Origin: DATDIC01 sp963777625
GTDB taxonomy: Bacteria; Pseudomonadota; Alphaproteobacteria; Acetobacterales; Acetobacteraceae
NCBI GenBank assembly: GCA_963777625.1
Contig: CAVZRO010000019.1
Coordinates: 62,001 to 126,000, forward strand
DNA length: 64,000 nt
Direction: 5' to 3'
Of this stretch, positions 1 to 9,188 are shown in pieces (positions within the stretch are counted from its first letter, which is position 1; each line of letters starts with the position of its first letter). The notes under the pieces were generated by a model. It ran no database searches, had not been told where the DNA came from, and was given only the letters and a program-made list of their open reading frames with translations. A program made the position numbers and the translations under genes.

Positions 1-467
1 TTCATCCAATAAAGCCGACCCATCAGTTCGGCATAGGCTTTCGATAGCCCGTAATAGCCGTCCGGCATCAGTTGCGTGTCGGCGTCGATGGTTTCCGAAC
101 GCTCGTGGAAGCCGATCGCATGGTTGGAGGAAGCGAAGACCACGCGCGCCTTCTCTCGCCGGGCGGCTTCGTAGATGTGATATAGCCCGCGGATGTTGGG
201 GCCCAGCACCTCCTCGAACGGCTTTTCGGTCGAAACGCCGCCGAAATGCAGGATGGCGCCACAGCCCTCGGCAAGCCGCAGCATCGTCACCCCGTCGTTC
301 AGGTCGGCGCGAGTGAAGCCTGCGCCGGAGGGCACATTGTCAGGGAATGGCACGATATCCGTCAGGCGCAGCGTCCAGCCCTGGGCCGACAAGGCGCGGG
401 TCAACGCACGGCCGAGATTCCCGGACGCACCGGTCAGCAGCACCGGTTTGGCTGGTTTATCGTTCAT
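1..467 (-). CDS. NAD-dependent uronate dehydrogenase-like SDR/epimerase, 3' part outside window
   Basis: N-terminal 155 residues of an extended short-chain dehydrogenase/epimerase. The nucleotide-binding glycine motif TGASGNLGR is at residues 12-20, and the catalytic Tyr-x3-Lys is in YYGLSKAYAE near the window edge. FASSNHAIGF and the stretch VSTEKPFEEV resemble bacterial uronate dehydrogenases, which oxidise D-galacturonate or D-glucuronate to the lactone with NAD+. This is family-level recognition, and the specificity is not proven. The start is the ATG at 467, which gives a compact N-terminus running directly into the Rossmann strand. The C-terminal substrate-binding part lies beyond position 1. 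It could also be a different sugar epimerase. Confidence 0.75.
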   Translation of the reverse strand, partial: MNDKPAKPVLLTGASGNLGRALTRALSAQGWTLRLTDIVPFPDNVPSGAGFTRADLNDGVTMLRLAEGCGAILHFGGVSTEKPFEEVLGPNIRGLYHIYEAARREKARVVFASSNHAIGFHERSETIDADTQLMPDGYYGLSKAYAELMGRLYWM

Positions 468-681
468 CAGTCGTTCTCCCGTGCATGGTTGGTGGCGGCA
501 CCATGCGTGGGATCGGGCGGGGTGGACAGGTCCGGTTCGCGGCCGGAGCCCAATATCGCGGCTTGGGCTCGCGGCAGCGATGACCGCGACCCCCATTGGT
601 TGACCCGCCGCCCTGCGGTTAGGGGTTTATCGACGGGTTCCATGCGAACTCGCCAACCGGTCGATGACGGAATAAGGCAGC

Positions 682-1032
682 ATGCCCGACACGCCGGTTG
701 AAGCCCGAGGCGCAGCACCCTACCCTTCGGACATGGAAGCGCGCGTCGGTGTCCTGGAAGAGATCGCCGTCGCCACCAAGTCCGCGATCGAACGGCTGGA
801 CCGGCGCATCGACAACGTGGAGAACGAACTACGCCAGTTCCGCTCGGAGGTCACTGCGGAATTCCATGGCCTCCGTGCGGTGGAGTTCCATGGCCTCCGT
901 GCGGACATTATGTCGGAATTCCGTGCCATGCGCGCGGAGCATCGCGCCGACTTCCGCTGGATCGTCGGGCTCGGCCTAGGCACCGCCGGCGCCCTGCTCG
1001 TTGTCATGGCGCACGGATTTCACTGGCTCTAA
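682..1032 (+). CDS. Small coiled-coil protein with a C-terminal membrane anchor
   Basis: A 116-residue protein of unknown function. Residues about 18-85 are strongly heptad-like (VGVLEEIAVATKSAIERLD, then alternating Leu/Phe and charged residues) and predict a long coiled coil. Residues about 92-114 (WIVGLGLGTAGALLVVMAHG) form one transmembrane helix at the C-terminus. The layout resembles small DUF1640-like membrane-anchored coiled-coil proteins, but I do not recognise the exact family. An in-frame 24-bp duplication near 861-908 repeats the peptide EFHGLRAV. The gene lies 86 bp upstream of parE on the same strand. ATG at 734 is a possible alternative start. Confidence 0.6.
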   Translation: MPDTPVEARGAAPYPSDMEARVGVLEEIAVATKSAIERLDRRIDNVENELRQFRSEVTAEFHGLRAVEFHGLRADIMSEFRAMRAEHRADFRWIVGLGLGTAGALLVVMAHGFHWL

Positions 1033-1118
1033 CCGCCCCTTACCCTTCCGCCACGCACCATCGCTTGCCCGACGCGGCAGCCTTTCGCTAGTTTGCCCGC
1101 CCAACCTCGGAACACAGC

Positions 1119-3111
1119 ATGAACGATCTGTTCGGCGCGCCGCCCAGGAAATCGTCCGGGCGGCCCACGGACCCCGGCACCGCCGCCTATTCCGCCAAGG
1201 ATATCGAGGTCCTGGAGGGGCTGGAACCGGTGCGCCGGCACCCCGGCATGTATATCGGCGGCACCGACGAAACGGCGATGCACCACCTCGCCGCCGAAAT
1301 CCTCGACAACTCGATGGACGAGGCGGTTGCCGGACATGCCAGCTTCATCGAGGTGACGCTGGAGCCCGGCAACTGGCTGACCGTGCGTGACAACGGCCGC
1401 GGCATCCCGGTCGATCCGCACCCTAAATTCAAGCCGCTCAGCGCGCTGGAAGTGATCCTCACCACCCTGCATTCGGGCGGCAAGTTCGGCGGAAAGATCT
1501 ACGAGACATCCGGCGGCCTGCACGGTGTCGGCAGCTCGGTCGTCAACGCGCTGTCCGAACGGTTGGAGGTGGAGGTCGCGCGCGACCGCATTCTGTGGAA
1601 GCAGGCCTATGTGCGCGGCAAGTCGACCGGCAAGCTGCACAATGCCGGCCCGGTGCACAATCGCCGCGGCACCGCCGTCCGGTTCAAGCCGGACTCGCAG
1701 ATTTTCGGTTCCCACGCGTTCAGCCCGGAGCGGCTGTATCGGCTGTGCCGCTCCAAGGCATACCTGTTCCGCGGCGTCGAGATCCGCTGGGCCTGCGACC
1801 CGGCGCTGCTGCGCGGCAGCGACATCCCCGCCGAAGCCGTGCTGCATTTCCCCGGCGGCCTGCGCGACAGTTTGACCGAAGATATCGGCAGCACGCCCCT
1901 GGTCCTCCCCCTTCCCTGGTCCGGCGACGCCGACCTGCCCGGCGACTCCCGCGGCCGCCTGGAATGGGCCGCCGCCTGGCTGGAAGACGGCGAGGGGTTC
2001 CTGCACTCCTACTGCAACACCGTGCCCACCCCGCTTGGCGGCACCCACGAGGCCGGCTTCCGCGCGGCACTGGTGAAAGGCCTGCGCGCCTGGGGCGAGC
2101 ATCGTGGCAACCGCCGCGCCGCCGCGATCACCGCCGAGGACCTGCTCGGCCCGCTGGCCGCCAAGCTGTCGGTGTTCCTGCGTGACCCGCAGTTCCAGGG
2201 CCAGACCAAGGAGAAGCTCACCAGCGCCGAAGCCTCGCGGCTGGTGGAAACCGCATTGCGTGACCGGTTCGACCACTGGCTCGCCGGCGATCCGGCACAG
2301 GCGGACAATCTGCTGGCGTTCGTCATCGAGCGCGCCGAGGAACGGCTGCGCCGCAAGGAGTCCAAGGACACCGCGCGCAAATCGCCGACCCGGCGGCTAC
2401 GTCTCCCCGGCAAGCTCACCGACTGCACGCGCGAGAACGCTGCGGAAACCGAGATTTTTCTGGTCGAAGGCGATTCCGCCGGCGGGTCCGCCAAGCAGGC
2501 GCGCAACCGGGAAACCCAGGCGGTGCTGCCGCTGCGCGGGCAAGATCCTGAACGTCGCCAGCGCCTCGGCCGACAAGCTGCGGCAGAACCAGGAGCTGAA
2601 GGATCTGATCGAGGCGCTGGGCTGCGGCGCCGGAGACCGTTTCGATCGCAACAAGCTGCGCTATGGCCGCATCATCATCATGACCGACGCCGACGTGGAC
2701 GGCGCGCACATCGCTTCGTTGCTGATGACGTTCTTCTACCGTGAGCTGCCGGAGCTGGTGCGGCATGGGCACGTATACCTGGCGCAGCCCCCGCTGTATC
2801 GGCTGACGCAGGGCGCGAAGTCGGTCTATGCGATGGACGACGCGGATCGCCAGCGCAAGCTGAAATCCGACTTCAAGGCCGGTGCGAAAGTGGAGATCAG
2901 CCGGTTCAAGGGGCTAGGCGAGATGCCGCCCTCGCAGCTCAAGGAAACCACCATGGACCCGCGTCACCGGACGCTGCTGAAGGTGGTGGCGACGCCCGAG
3001 GAGCGGGCGAAAACCAACGAGTTGGTCGAAAGCCTGATGGGCCGCCGCCCGGAGCTGCGGTTTCAGTTCATTCAGGAGCATGCGCGCACGGTGGAGGAGG
3101 TCGATGTGTAA
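1119..3111 (+). CDS. parE: DNA topoisomerase IV subunit B, one frame disruption
   Basis: ATPase subunit of topoisomerase IV, which decatenates replicated chromosomes with ParC. The GHKL ATPase part shows EILDNSMDEAVAGH, DNGRGIPVDPHPK and GGLHGVGSSVVNALS. The C-terminal Toprim part shows EGDSAGGSAKQARNRETQA and DADVDGAHIASLLMTFFYR. The PLKE-like Asp/Glu-rich metal site and the final RRPELRFQFI are complete, and total length matches the family. The frame breaks at 2538-2540: the conserved LPLRGKILNV is restored if one G of the ggg run is removed. ParE is essential, so a sequencing insertion is the simplest explanation. The start at 1119 gives a short Ala/Pro-rich leader before the core and follows an AT-poor gap after the coiled-coil gene. 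Confidence 0.93.
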
Positions 3112-3112
3112 T

Positions 3113-3293
3113 ATTCGGTCATGGCCGCCCCCTTTCCGTCGTGGCCGGCCCCATTCCGTCATGCCCGGGCTTGTCCGGCTTGGCCCGGCCATCCATGACT
3201 TTGTCGCCCACCGCGCCGCTCGTTCGCCTCACGCTACTCCGGGCAACACCGGCAGGATGAGTCATTCTCAATGCGGTCTGGTATAATACCTTG
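3113..3293. repeat. Dispersed repeat, copy 1
   Basis: Begins two bases after the parE stop. The left part holds three imperfect units of about 20 bp around TTCCGTCATGGCCGGC. Then comes a palindromic stretch GGGCTTGTCC...GGCCCGGCC, the conserved core CGACTTTGTCGCCCACCGCG, and the end CAATGCGGTCTGGTATAAT. Related copies are near 11404, 14026 and 52381 (split by an intron), with a shorter variant near 33330. Function is unknown. Confidence 0.85.
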
Positions 3294-3299
3294 CTTATC

Positions 3300-3345
3300 C
3301 GCCTCCCCTTGCGGGAGGGGCTAGGGGAGGGGTTGCGGCACGGAT
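3300..3345. repeat. REP-like palindrome
   Basis: The G+C-rich inverted repeat CTCCCCTTGCGGGAGGGG is followed by CTAGGGGAGGGG, a style common in alphaproteobacterial intergenic REP elements. It lies between the convergent parE and ispG ends. The rest of the gap to 3453 shows no gene. Confidence 0.6.
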
Positions 3346-3453
3346 CGGTCAGTAACAGGGGCCTCTGATATAATATGAAACCACCGTGATGGACCCAGGA
3401 TAAGACAGCAGCGAACGTGCCCGGACCGCCACCCGCGGCGGCAGTTTGCGGGA

Positions 3454-4578
3454 CTACTCCGCCGCCACCTTCTCCAACTCCGCCGTTTCCTTCAACTCCG
3501 CAGCCTTCGCCTCCACCAGCTCCACGATATGGTCGATCATCCGCCCGGCCTCGATCGTGTGATCCGTCTTGCCGGCCCGGTACACCATATGCCGCCCGGC
3601 CCCCCCGCCGGTCAGCCCGATATCGGTCATCAGCGCCTCGCCGGGCCCGTTCACCACACAGCCGATGATCGAAAGTGTCAGCGGCGTCTCGATATGCGCC
3701 AGCCGGTCCTCCAGCTCCTTCACCGTCTCGATCACATTGAAGCCCTGCCGCGCGCAGGACGGGCAGGAGATCACCTTCACCCCTCGATGCCGGATCCCAA
3801 GCGCCTTCAGCAGGTCCCAGCCGACCCGCACCTCTTCTTCCGGCTCGTCGGATAGCGACACGCGCAACGTATCGCCGATGCCGGCCCATAGCAGCGAGCC
3901 CAGGCCAACCGCCGACTTCACGGTGCCCATGCGCCGGCCGCCCGCCTCGGTGATGCCGATATGCAGCGGGTGATCGCACACCTCCGCCAGTTGCTGATAC
4001 GCCGCCACCGCCAGGAACACGTCGGACGCCTTCACGCTGATCTTGAAGTCATGGAAGTCGTGCTGCTGCAGGATATCCGCGTGATAAAGCGCGCTTTCCA
4101 CCAGCGCCTCCGGGTTCGGCTCGCCGTATTTCTCCAGCAGGTGCTTTTCCAGCGAACCGGCATTCACCCCGATACGCATGGAGCAGCCGTGGTCACGGGC
4201 CGCCCTGATCACTTCCTTCACGCGTTCGTCGCTGCCGATATTGCCGGGATTGATCCGCAGGCAGGCGGCGCCGCTCTCGGCGGCCTCGATCGCCCGTTTG
4301 TAGTGGAAATGGATATCCGCGACGATCGGCACGTCCACTTGGCGGACGATGTCCTTCAGTGCCAGCGCGCTCTCCCGGTCCGGGCAGGAGATGCGGACGA
4401 TATCGGCACCCGCGGCCTGGGCGCGACCGACCTGGGCGACCGTGCCCGGCACATCGGTGGTCAGCGTATTGGTCATCGTCTGCACGCTGATCGGCGCGCC
4501 ACCGCCCACCGGCACGCGGCCGACCTGGATGCGGCGAGACGTCCGGCGAGTGATCTGCTGGTAGGGGCGGTAGTTCAT
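3454..4578 (-). CDS. ispG: 4-hydroxy-3-methylbut-2-enyl diphosphate synthase (flavodoxin)
   Basis: 374-residue IspG/GcpE of the non-mevalonate isoprenoid pathway. It reduces the cyclic diphosphate MEcPP to HMBPP using a [4Fe-4S] cluster. Visible motifs are VGGGAPISVQTMTNT at the N-terminus, VADIHFHYKRAIEA, INPGNIG, GVNAGSLEKHLLEKYG, GITEAGG and the cluster-binding C-terminal region SCPSCARQGFNVIETV...IGCVVNGPGEA. The ATG at 4578 is chosen because MNYRPYQQITRRTSRRIQVG is the usual short N-terminal extension before the TIM barrel. The open frame continues upstream, but without homology. It is probably co-transcribed with the RodZ-like gene upstream, a common alphaproteobacterial pairing. Confidence 0.95.
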   Translation of the reverse strand: MNYRPYQQITRRTSRRIQVGRVPVGGGAPISVQTMTNTLTTDVPGTVAQVGRAQAAGADIVRISCPDRESALALKDIVRQVDVPIVADIHFHYKRAIEAAESGAACLRINPGNIGSDERVKEVIRAARDHGCSMRIGVNAGSLEKHLLEKYGEPNPEALVESALYHADILQQHDFHDFKISVKASDVFLAVAAYQQLAEVCDHPLHIGITEAGGRRMGTVKSAVGLGSLLWAGIGDTLRVSLSDEPEEEVRVGWDLLKALGIRHRGVKVISCPSCARQGFNVIETVKELEDRLAHIETPLTLSIIGCVVNGPGEALMTDIGLTGGGAGRHMVYRAGKTDHTIEAGRMIDHIVELVEAKAAELKETAELEKVAAE

Positions 4579-4646
4579 GTGGGTGGCTTTCTCCGTCGAT
4601 GCGCGGATACGCGTGCCCTGCAAATGGGAGGTATTGCGGCGCCGCG

Positions 4647-5489
4647 CTAGCGCGCCGCGGTTACAGGCATCAGGCGGCCGGTGCGAATTGCGTCCGGGTC
4701 CAGCGGCAGGTCCCGCCGCACCGCGCCTGGATTTCCCAGCGGCGGGGTCGCGGTTCCGTCCAGCACCAGTTCGGTGCCGCCGGCGTTGCCGGTGGTAAGC
4801 ACGAGGTTGCTGTTGCCCGACGGCACCGGCCAACTCTCGCCAGCATGGAGAATACGGCTGAACAGGACCTGGCCGCTGCGGTCGCGCACCTGGATCCATG
4901 CATCCGCGCTGGCACGGACGATCAGCCCGGTCTGCTGCTGGGATGCATCCTGCGAGGCGGGCGGCTGCGTCGGTGTCGGCGTCGCGGCCGCGGCGGAGCT
5001 TGGCGACAGCGACGGGTCCGTGGAAACCGTGCCCGCTGGCCCGGGGGAGATCGCCGAGGCAGCCGCCGGCACGCTGGGTGGAGCGGCGGCGACGACGACC
5101 GGTGGCGTCACCGGCGGACTGGCCTGCTCGGCAAGCGGCGCCAGGCGCGCGGGCACCGGTGCGACGGCTTCCGCTGGAAGCCGCCCCTCGCCAGACAGCC
5201 GGTACCAGGCGGCGTATCCGCCGACCGCCAGCACGAGACAGAGCAGCGCCACGACGCCGGCCGGCAGGCCACGGTCCGGCAGCGGCAAGGGGAACACCAG
5301 ATCGGCCTTCCGGCTGACCTCGGCGGCCTCCCCCTTGAACCGACGCGAAAGATCGTCCGGATCCAGGCCCAGAGCCGCGGCATAGCTACGTAGAAACACC
5401 AGGGCGTAGGCATTGCCGGGAAGGTCGGCCAGGCGTCCTTGTTCCAGCGCCTGCAAATACGGAAGCCGAATGCAAAGCGCCGCCGCCAT
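4647..5489 (-). CDS. RodZ-like helix-turn-helix/DUF4115 protein, N-terminus disturbed
   Basis: Cytoskeleton-associated RodZ-type protein. It has an N-terminal Cro/CI-like helix-turn-helix (IRLPYLQALEQGRLADLPG, then YALVFLRSYAAALGL), a basic linker, one transmembrane helix (AGVVALLCLVLAVGGYAAW), a Pro/Ala-rich periplasmic linker and a C-terminal DUF4115 beta domain (IVRASADAWIQVRDRSGQVL). Coding homology continues in frame upstream of the ATG at 5489 (VGADLAAARERLGRTLPDM) to a TGA at 5582-5580, with no good start codon. The plausible ATGATG at 5583-5578 is in another frame. One lost or gained base near 5530-5545 would join them. The gene sits just upstream of ispG. Confidence 0.8.
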   Translation of the reverse strand: MAAALCIRLPYLQALEQGRLADLPGNAYALVFLRSYAAALGLDPDDLSRRFKGEAAEVSRKADLVFPLPLPDRGLPAGVVALLCLVLAVGGYAAWYRLSGEGRLPAEAVAPVPARLAPLAEQASPPVTPPVVVAAAPPSVPAAASAISPGPAGTVSTDPSLSPSSAAAATPTPTQPPASQDASQQQTGLIVRASADAWIQVRDRSGQVLFSRILHAGESWPVPSGNSNLVLTTGNAGGTELVLDGTATPPLGNPGAVRRDLPLDPDAIRTGRLMPVTAAR

Positions 5490-5787
5490 GTCGGGCAGGG
5501 TGCGCCCAAGCCGCTCCCGCGCGGCGGCAAGATCGGCGCCGACGCGCGGCGCGGCCGGAGGCTTCCGTTGCGGCGGACATCATTGACCGGTTTTCGGTCA
5601 GATTTGCTCTGCGGCCCTGCATCACGCCAGTCCCGACCCCCAATGACGTCGACAATGCAGCGCTGCGCCCCCAAGGGCATGATGGAGGGTGGCGCGATCG
5701 ATACCGGTTTTTTGCCTGCCCCGACTTTGCCGGTTTTCGCAGCGTACGTCAACTCGTGCCAGCGGATGCTCGCGAACAATTCGATGG

Positions 5788-8050
5788 TTATACATCCAGA
5801 CCGTGTTCCCGCGCCCACACGGTGATCGGTTCGCGCAGGCTGGCCGCCCCGTCGGCGGTGCGGCGGATCGCCGACAGCACGGCGCGGAACTCGGCGAGGT
5901 CGAGGTCGCCCAGCAGCGACTTGACCCCTGACAGACCCGCGGCCGGCATCGACAGGGTGCGAAATCCGAGCCCCACCAACGCCATCGCCTCGATCGGCCG
6001 GCCCGCCGCTTCGCCGCACAGCGATACCGGGACGCCATCGCCGCCGCGAGCCGCGGCAGCCGCCCGAACGAGCTGCTCCAGCAGGTCGAACACCGTGGGT
6101 GACAGCAGATCGTAGCGCCCGGCCAACTCAGGAGCGCCCCGATCAGCGGCGAACAGGAACTGCAGCAGATCATTGGAACCCACCGACACGAAATCCACCT
6201 CGGCGAGCAGCTCCGGCAGTTGCCATAATAACGCCGGAACCTCGAGCATGGTGCCAATCGTCAGCCGTTCGGGGGTGGGACGGATGCGCTTTGCCTCGGC
6301 CAGCAACAGGGCGCGGGCTGCGCGAAACTCGGCCACTGTCGCCACCATCGGGAACATGATGGAAAGCGGGCGGCCGGCGGCGGCCAGCAACAGGGCGCGA
6401 AGCTGCCGGCGCATGACGGCGGGGCGCTCCAGGCCGACCCGCAGGCTGCGCCACCCCATGGCCGGATTGGCCTCCTCCGGCAGCTCGGAGCCCGGCAACA
6501 ACTTGTCGCTACCAAGGTCCAGGGTCCGGAACTGCACCGGCCGCTCAGCCGCCGTATCGAGAACCCGCGAGTACAAAGCGGTCTGATCGGCGACATCCAT
6601 TACGGTGCCACGGGCCAGCATGGGAATTTCCGTGCGGAACAGCCCAATGCCCTCGGCACCGGTTCGCTCCAGCTCGTCCAGTTCCAGCGGCAGCCCGGCG
6701 TTGAGCATCAGGCACACGCGCGTCCCGTCACCGGTAACCGACGGACGATGACGAAGATACTGCAATCCCGCCTGCTGAGCAGAGCGGGCCTCCTGCGCCC
6801 GGGCGTAGGTTCGCGCGAGATCGGCCTCCGGCCGCAAATACAGCGTGCCCTCGTCGGCATCGAGCACGGCGTCATCGCCGGGCGCCGCTGCGGCAACCAC
6901 CCCGCGTGTTCCGCCGAGCGCCGGCAACCCAAGCGCGCGGGCGAGAATGGCGGCGTGACCTGCTGGTGTGGCCTCCTCTATCACCAGGCCGGCGATACCC
7001 CTGCCGTGCCACCCCAGCAGTTCGGCAGGCCCAAGCCGCCGCGCCAGCAGGATAGCCCCCGGGGGCACCGGCGCCTGTTCGCTCGACCCGGCGAGTTCCG
7101 CCAGCAGACGGCCGGCCATGTCCTCGATATCGGCAAGCCGTTCGCGCAAATACGGATCGGAGATACGCCGCATCCGATCGTGCAGCTCGCCGGAGACACG
7201 TTGCACCGCCGCCTCCGCGGTCAGGCCGCCGCGGATCACCCCTTCCACCTTGCGCAGCCAGCCGGCGTCGGCCGCGACCAACCGATAGGCCTCGATCACC
7301 TCACGCGAAGCCACCCCATCGGCCGTGCCATCGAGCAACTGGCCATCCACCAGCTCGTCCAGCCCATGCTGCATCCGCTCGGCTGCGGCATGGAGTCTGT
7401 TCAATTCGGCGCCCGGGTTGTCGGTCAGCAGACGCCCGGCCGCGAGCCGGGCACCGTGCAGCACGATCGGTCCGATGGCGATACCGCCAACCAGCCGCGC
7501 ACCCGAAAAAGTCCGCGGCACAGTGACCGAGGACCCCTTCCTCGGACCCCGCCGCCGCACCGGCCGTGCTCAGCGGTTCGGCCAGCAGCATGGCGAAGGT
7601 TTCGAGTTCCTCAACCTCTTCGGAGGTGTAGAGGCGGGGCGCGCGGTCCTGCACGGTAACGACGCCGACAGTGTGGCCGGCACGGCGGACCGGGATCGCC
7701 AGGAAGGAAGCGAACGGCTCCTCGCCGGTCTCGGGACGGTAGGCAAAACGGGGGTGGTTCTGGGCGTCAGCCAGATTCATCACCCGCGCGCTGGCGGCGC
7801 ACAGCCCGACAATGCCCTCCCCGACGCGCAGCCTGGTTTGCCCGATGGCCGCCTGGTTGAGCCCGTGCGTCGCGATCAGTTCCAGAATGTCGCCGGGCCG
7901 CTTGATGTAGATCGAGGAGACATCGGCAGCCATTTCGCCGACCACCAGATCTACCAGTTCCGACAGATGCGGTGAGCCGCGTTCCAGCAACCCCCGGACA
8001 CGCGCCAGGAGCCGCCGCGGCGGGCTCAGCCCGACGTCAGCCGGGGACAC
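5788..8050 (-). CDS. ptsP: Phosphoenolpyruvate-protein phosphotransferase with GAF domain (EI-Ntr), one frame disruption
   Basis: Enzyme I of the nitrogen PTS. It autophosphorylates from PEP and passes phosphate to NPr. The N-terminal GAF domain (about residues 25-165: GEMAADVSSIYIKRPGDILE, LRVGEGIVGLCA, PVRRAGHTVGVVTVQDR) lies in one frame from the GTG at 8050. From about 7560 the PEP-utilising part is in a second frame: the histidine loop TPAGHAAILARALGLPALGG, RTEIPML, FRTLDLGSDK and the PEP-binding EVPALLWQLPELLAEVDFVS...LCGEAAG. The frames join if one base is removed between about 7525 and 7560. The 3' end overlaps no gene. The 5' end overlaps the 3' end of the nitronate monooxygenase gene by 14 bases. 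Confidence 0.88.
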
Positions 8051-9188
8051 AAGAGTCTGCGGTCCGGCGCCGCGCCATCAGCGCGGCGACCGCCTGCTCG
8101 ACCAGTTCGGCGATGATCGCCGCTGTCGGCTGTTCGGAGGTCACCATGCCGACCGATTGTCCGGCCATCACCGAGCCGGTTTTCACGTCACCGTCAATCG
8201 CCGCGCGGCGCAGCGCGCCGGCCCAGAAATGCTCGATTTCTAGCTGGGCGGCCTCCCGCGTGAGCTCGCCGCCCTGAAAGCGGCGGATGACGTCGGCCTG
8301 GTGTGCGAGGAACCGTTTAGTGCCATCGTTGACCAGTCCGCGTACCGGAATGACCGGAAACCGTTCATCGAGCTGGATCGACGGCAGAGCGTCGCGCGCA
8401 TTGGCCCGAATAAACACTTGTTTGAAATGCGGATGGGCAATGGATTCCGTCGCAGCGGCGAAGCGGGTGCCGAGTTGGGCGCCAGATGCGCCCATCTCCA
8501 GGTACGCCAGGATAGCCTCGCCACGCCCCAACCCACCGGCAACAAACACCGGAACTTCGCGGATGTGCGGCAGGATTTCCTGGGCGAGCACGCCAAGCGA
8601 AACGGGACCGATATGACCCCCCGCCTCCGAACCTTCAATCACCAGGGCATCGACGCCGGAGCGGATCAGCCGCCGCGCGAGAACCAGGGCGGGGGTGAAA
8701 GCGATCAGCTTCGCCCCACCGTCCTTCACCGCACGCACGGCTCCCCCGGGCGGAATGCCGCCGGCCAGCACGATATGGCCGACCCGGGCCTCCAGACAGA
8801 CGCGGATCAGCGCGTCCAGCGCCGGGTGCAGGGTGATCAGATTGACGCCGAACGGCCGCGTGGTCAGCGCCTGAGTCCCGGCGATTTCCGCCGCCAGCGC
8901 GTCGGGCTGCATGGAGCCGCAGGCGATCACACCGAAGCCACCGGCGTTGGAGATGGCGGCAACCAGGTGGCGCTCGCTGACCCAGCTCATGGCGCCGCCC
9001 ATGATGGCATGGCGGCAGCCCAGGAAATCGGCACCGCGGGACCACAGACGGTTCAGTTCGTCGCCGGCCGCACCCTCACCCGGGGCGACAAGTGCGCCGC
9101 CCCTCGTGGCCGCGAACAGGCCCCCTTCCGGAAGCGAGCGAGGGGACGCGTCTTCAAGTGTAACGAGATCAGGGGACATCGAGACCAT
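8037..9188 (-). CDS. Nitronate monooxygenase (2-nitropropane dioxygenase family)
   Basis: FMN-dependent TIM-barrel enzyme that oxidises alkyl nitronates, or a related flavoprotein. Family signatures are MGGAMSWVSERHLVAAISNA near the N-terminus, GVNLITLHPALDALI, GADALVIEG-like VDALVIEGSEAGGHIG (substrate/FMN region with the histidine), VFVAGGLGRGEAILAYLEMG and GAQLGTRFAA. The ATG at 9188 is preferred over a TTG at 9215. ATG at 9179 is also possible, and neither has a clear ribosome site. The gene overlaps the lysC 3' end and reads into ptsP, so it is probably part of a lysC operon. It may belong to the NMO-like group whose natural substrate is unknown. Confidence 0.85.
   Translation of the reverse strand: MVSMSPDLVTLEDASPRSLPEGGLFAATRGGALVAPGEGAAGDELNRLWSRGADFLGCRHAIMGGAMSWVSERHLVAAISNAGGFGVIACGSMQPDALAAEIAGTQALTTRPFGVNLITLHPALDALIRVCLEARVGHIVLAGGIPPGGAVRAVKDGGAKLIAFTPALVLARRLIRSGVDALVIEGSEAGGHIGPVSLGVLAQEILPHIREVPVFVAGGLGRGEAILAYLEMGASGAQLGTRFAAATESIAHPHFKQVFIRANARDALPSIQLDERFPVIPVRGLVNDGTKRFLAHQADVIRRFQGGELTREAAQLEIEHFWAGALRRAAIDGDVKTGSVMAGQSVGMVTSEQPTAAIIAELVEQAVAALMARRRTADSCVPG

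Noticed and set aside
1029..2276. A 415-residue open frame on the minus strand
   Set aside because: Antisense to parE, with composition typical of a shadow.
3119..3979. Minus-strand open frame covering the dispersed repeat and part of ispG
   Set aside because: It is out of frame with ispG. The repeat-derived peptide alone does not show it is a gene.
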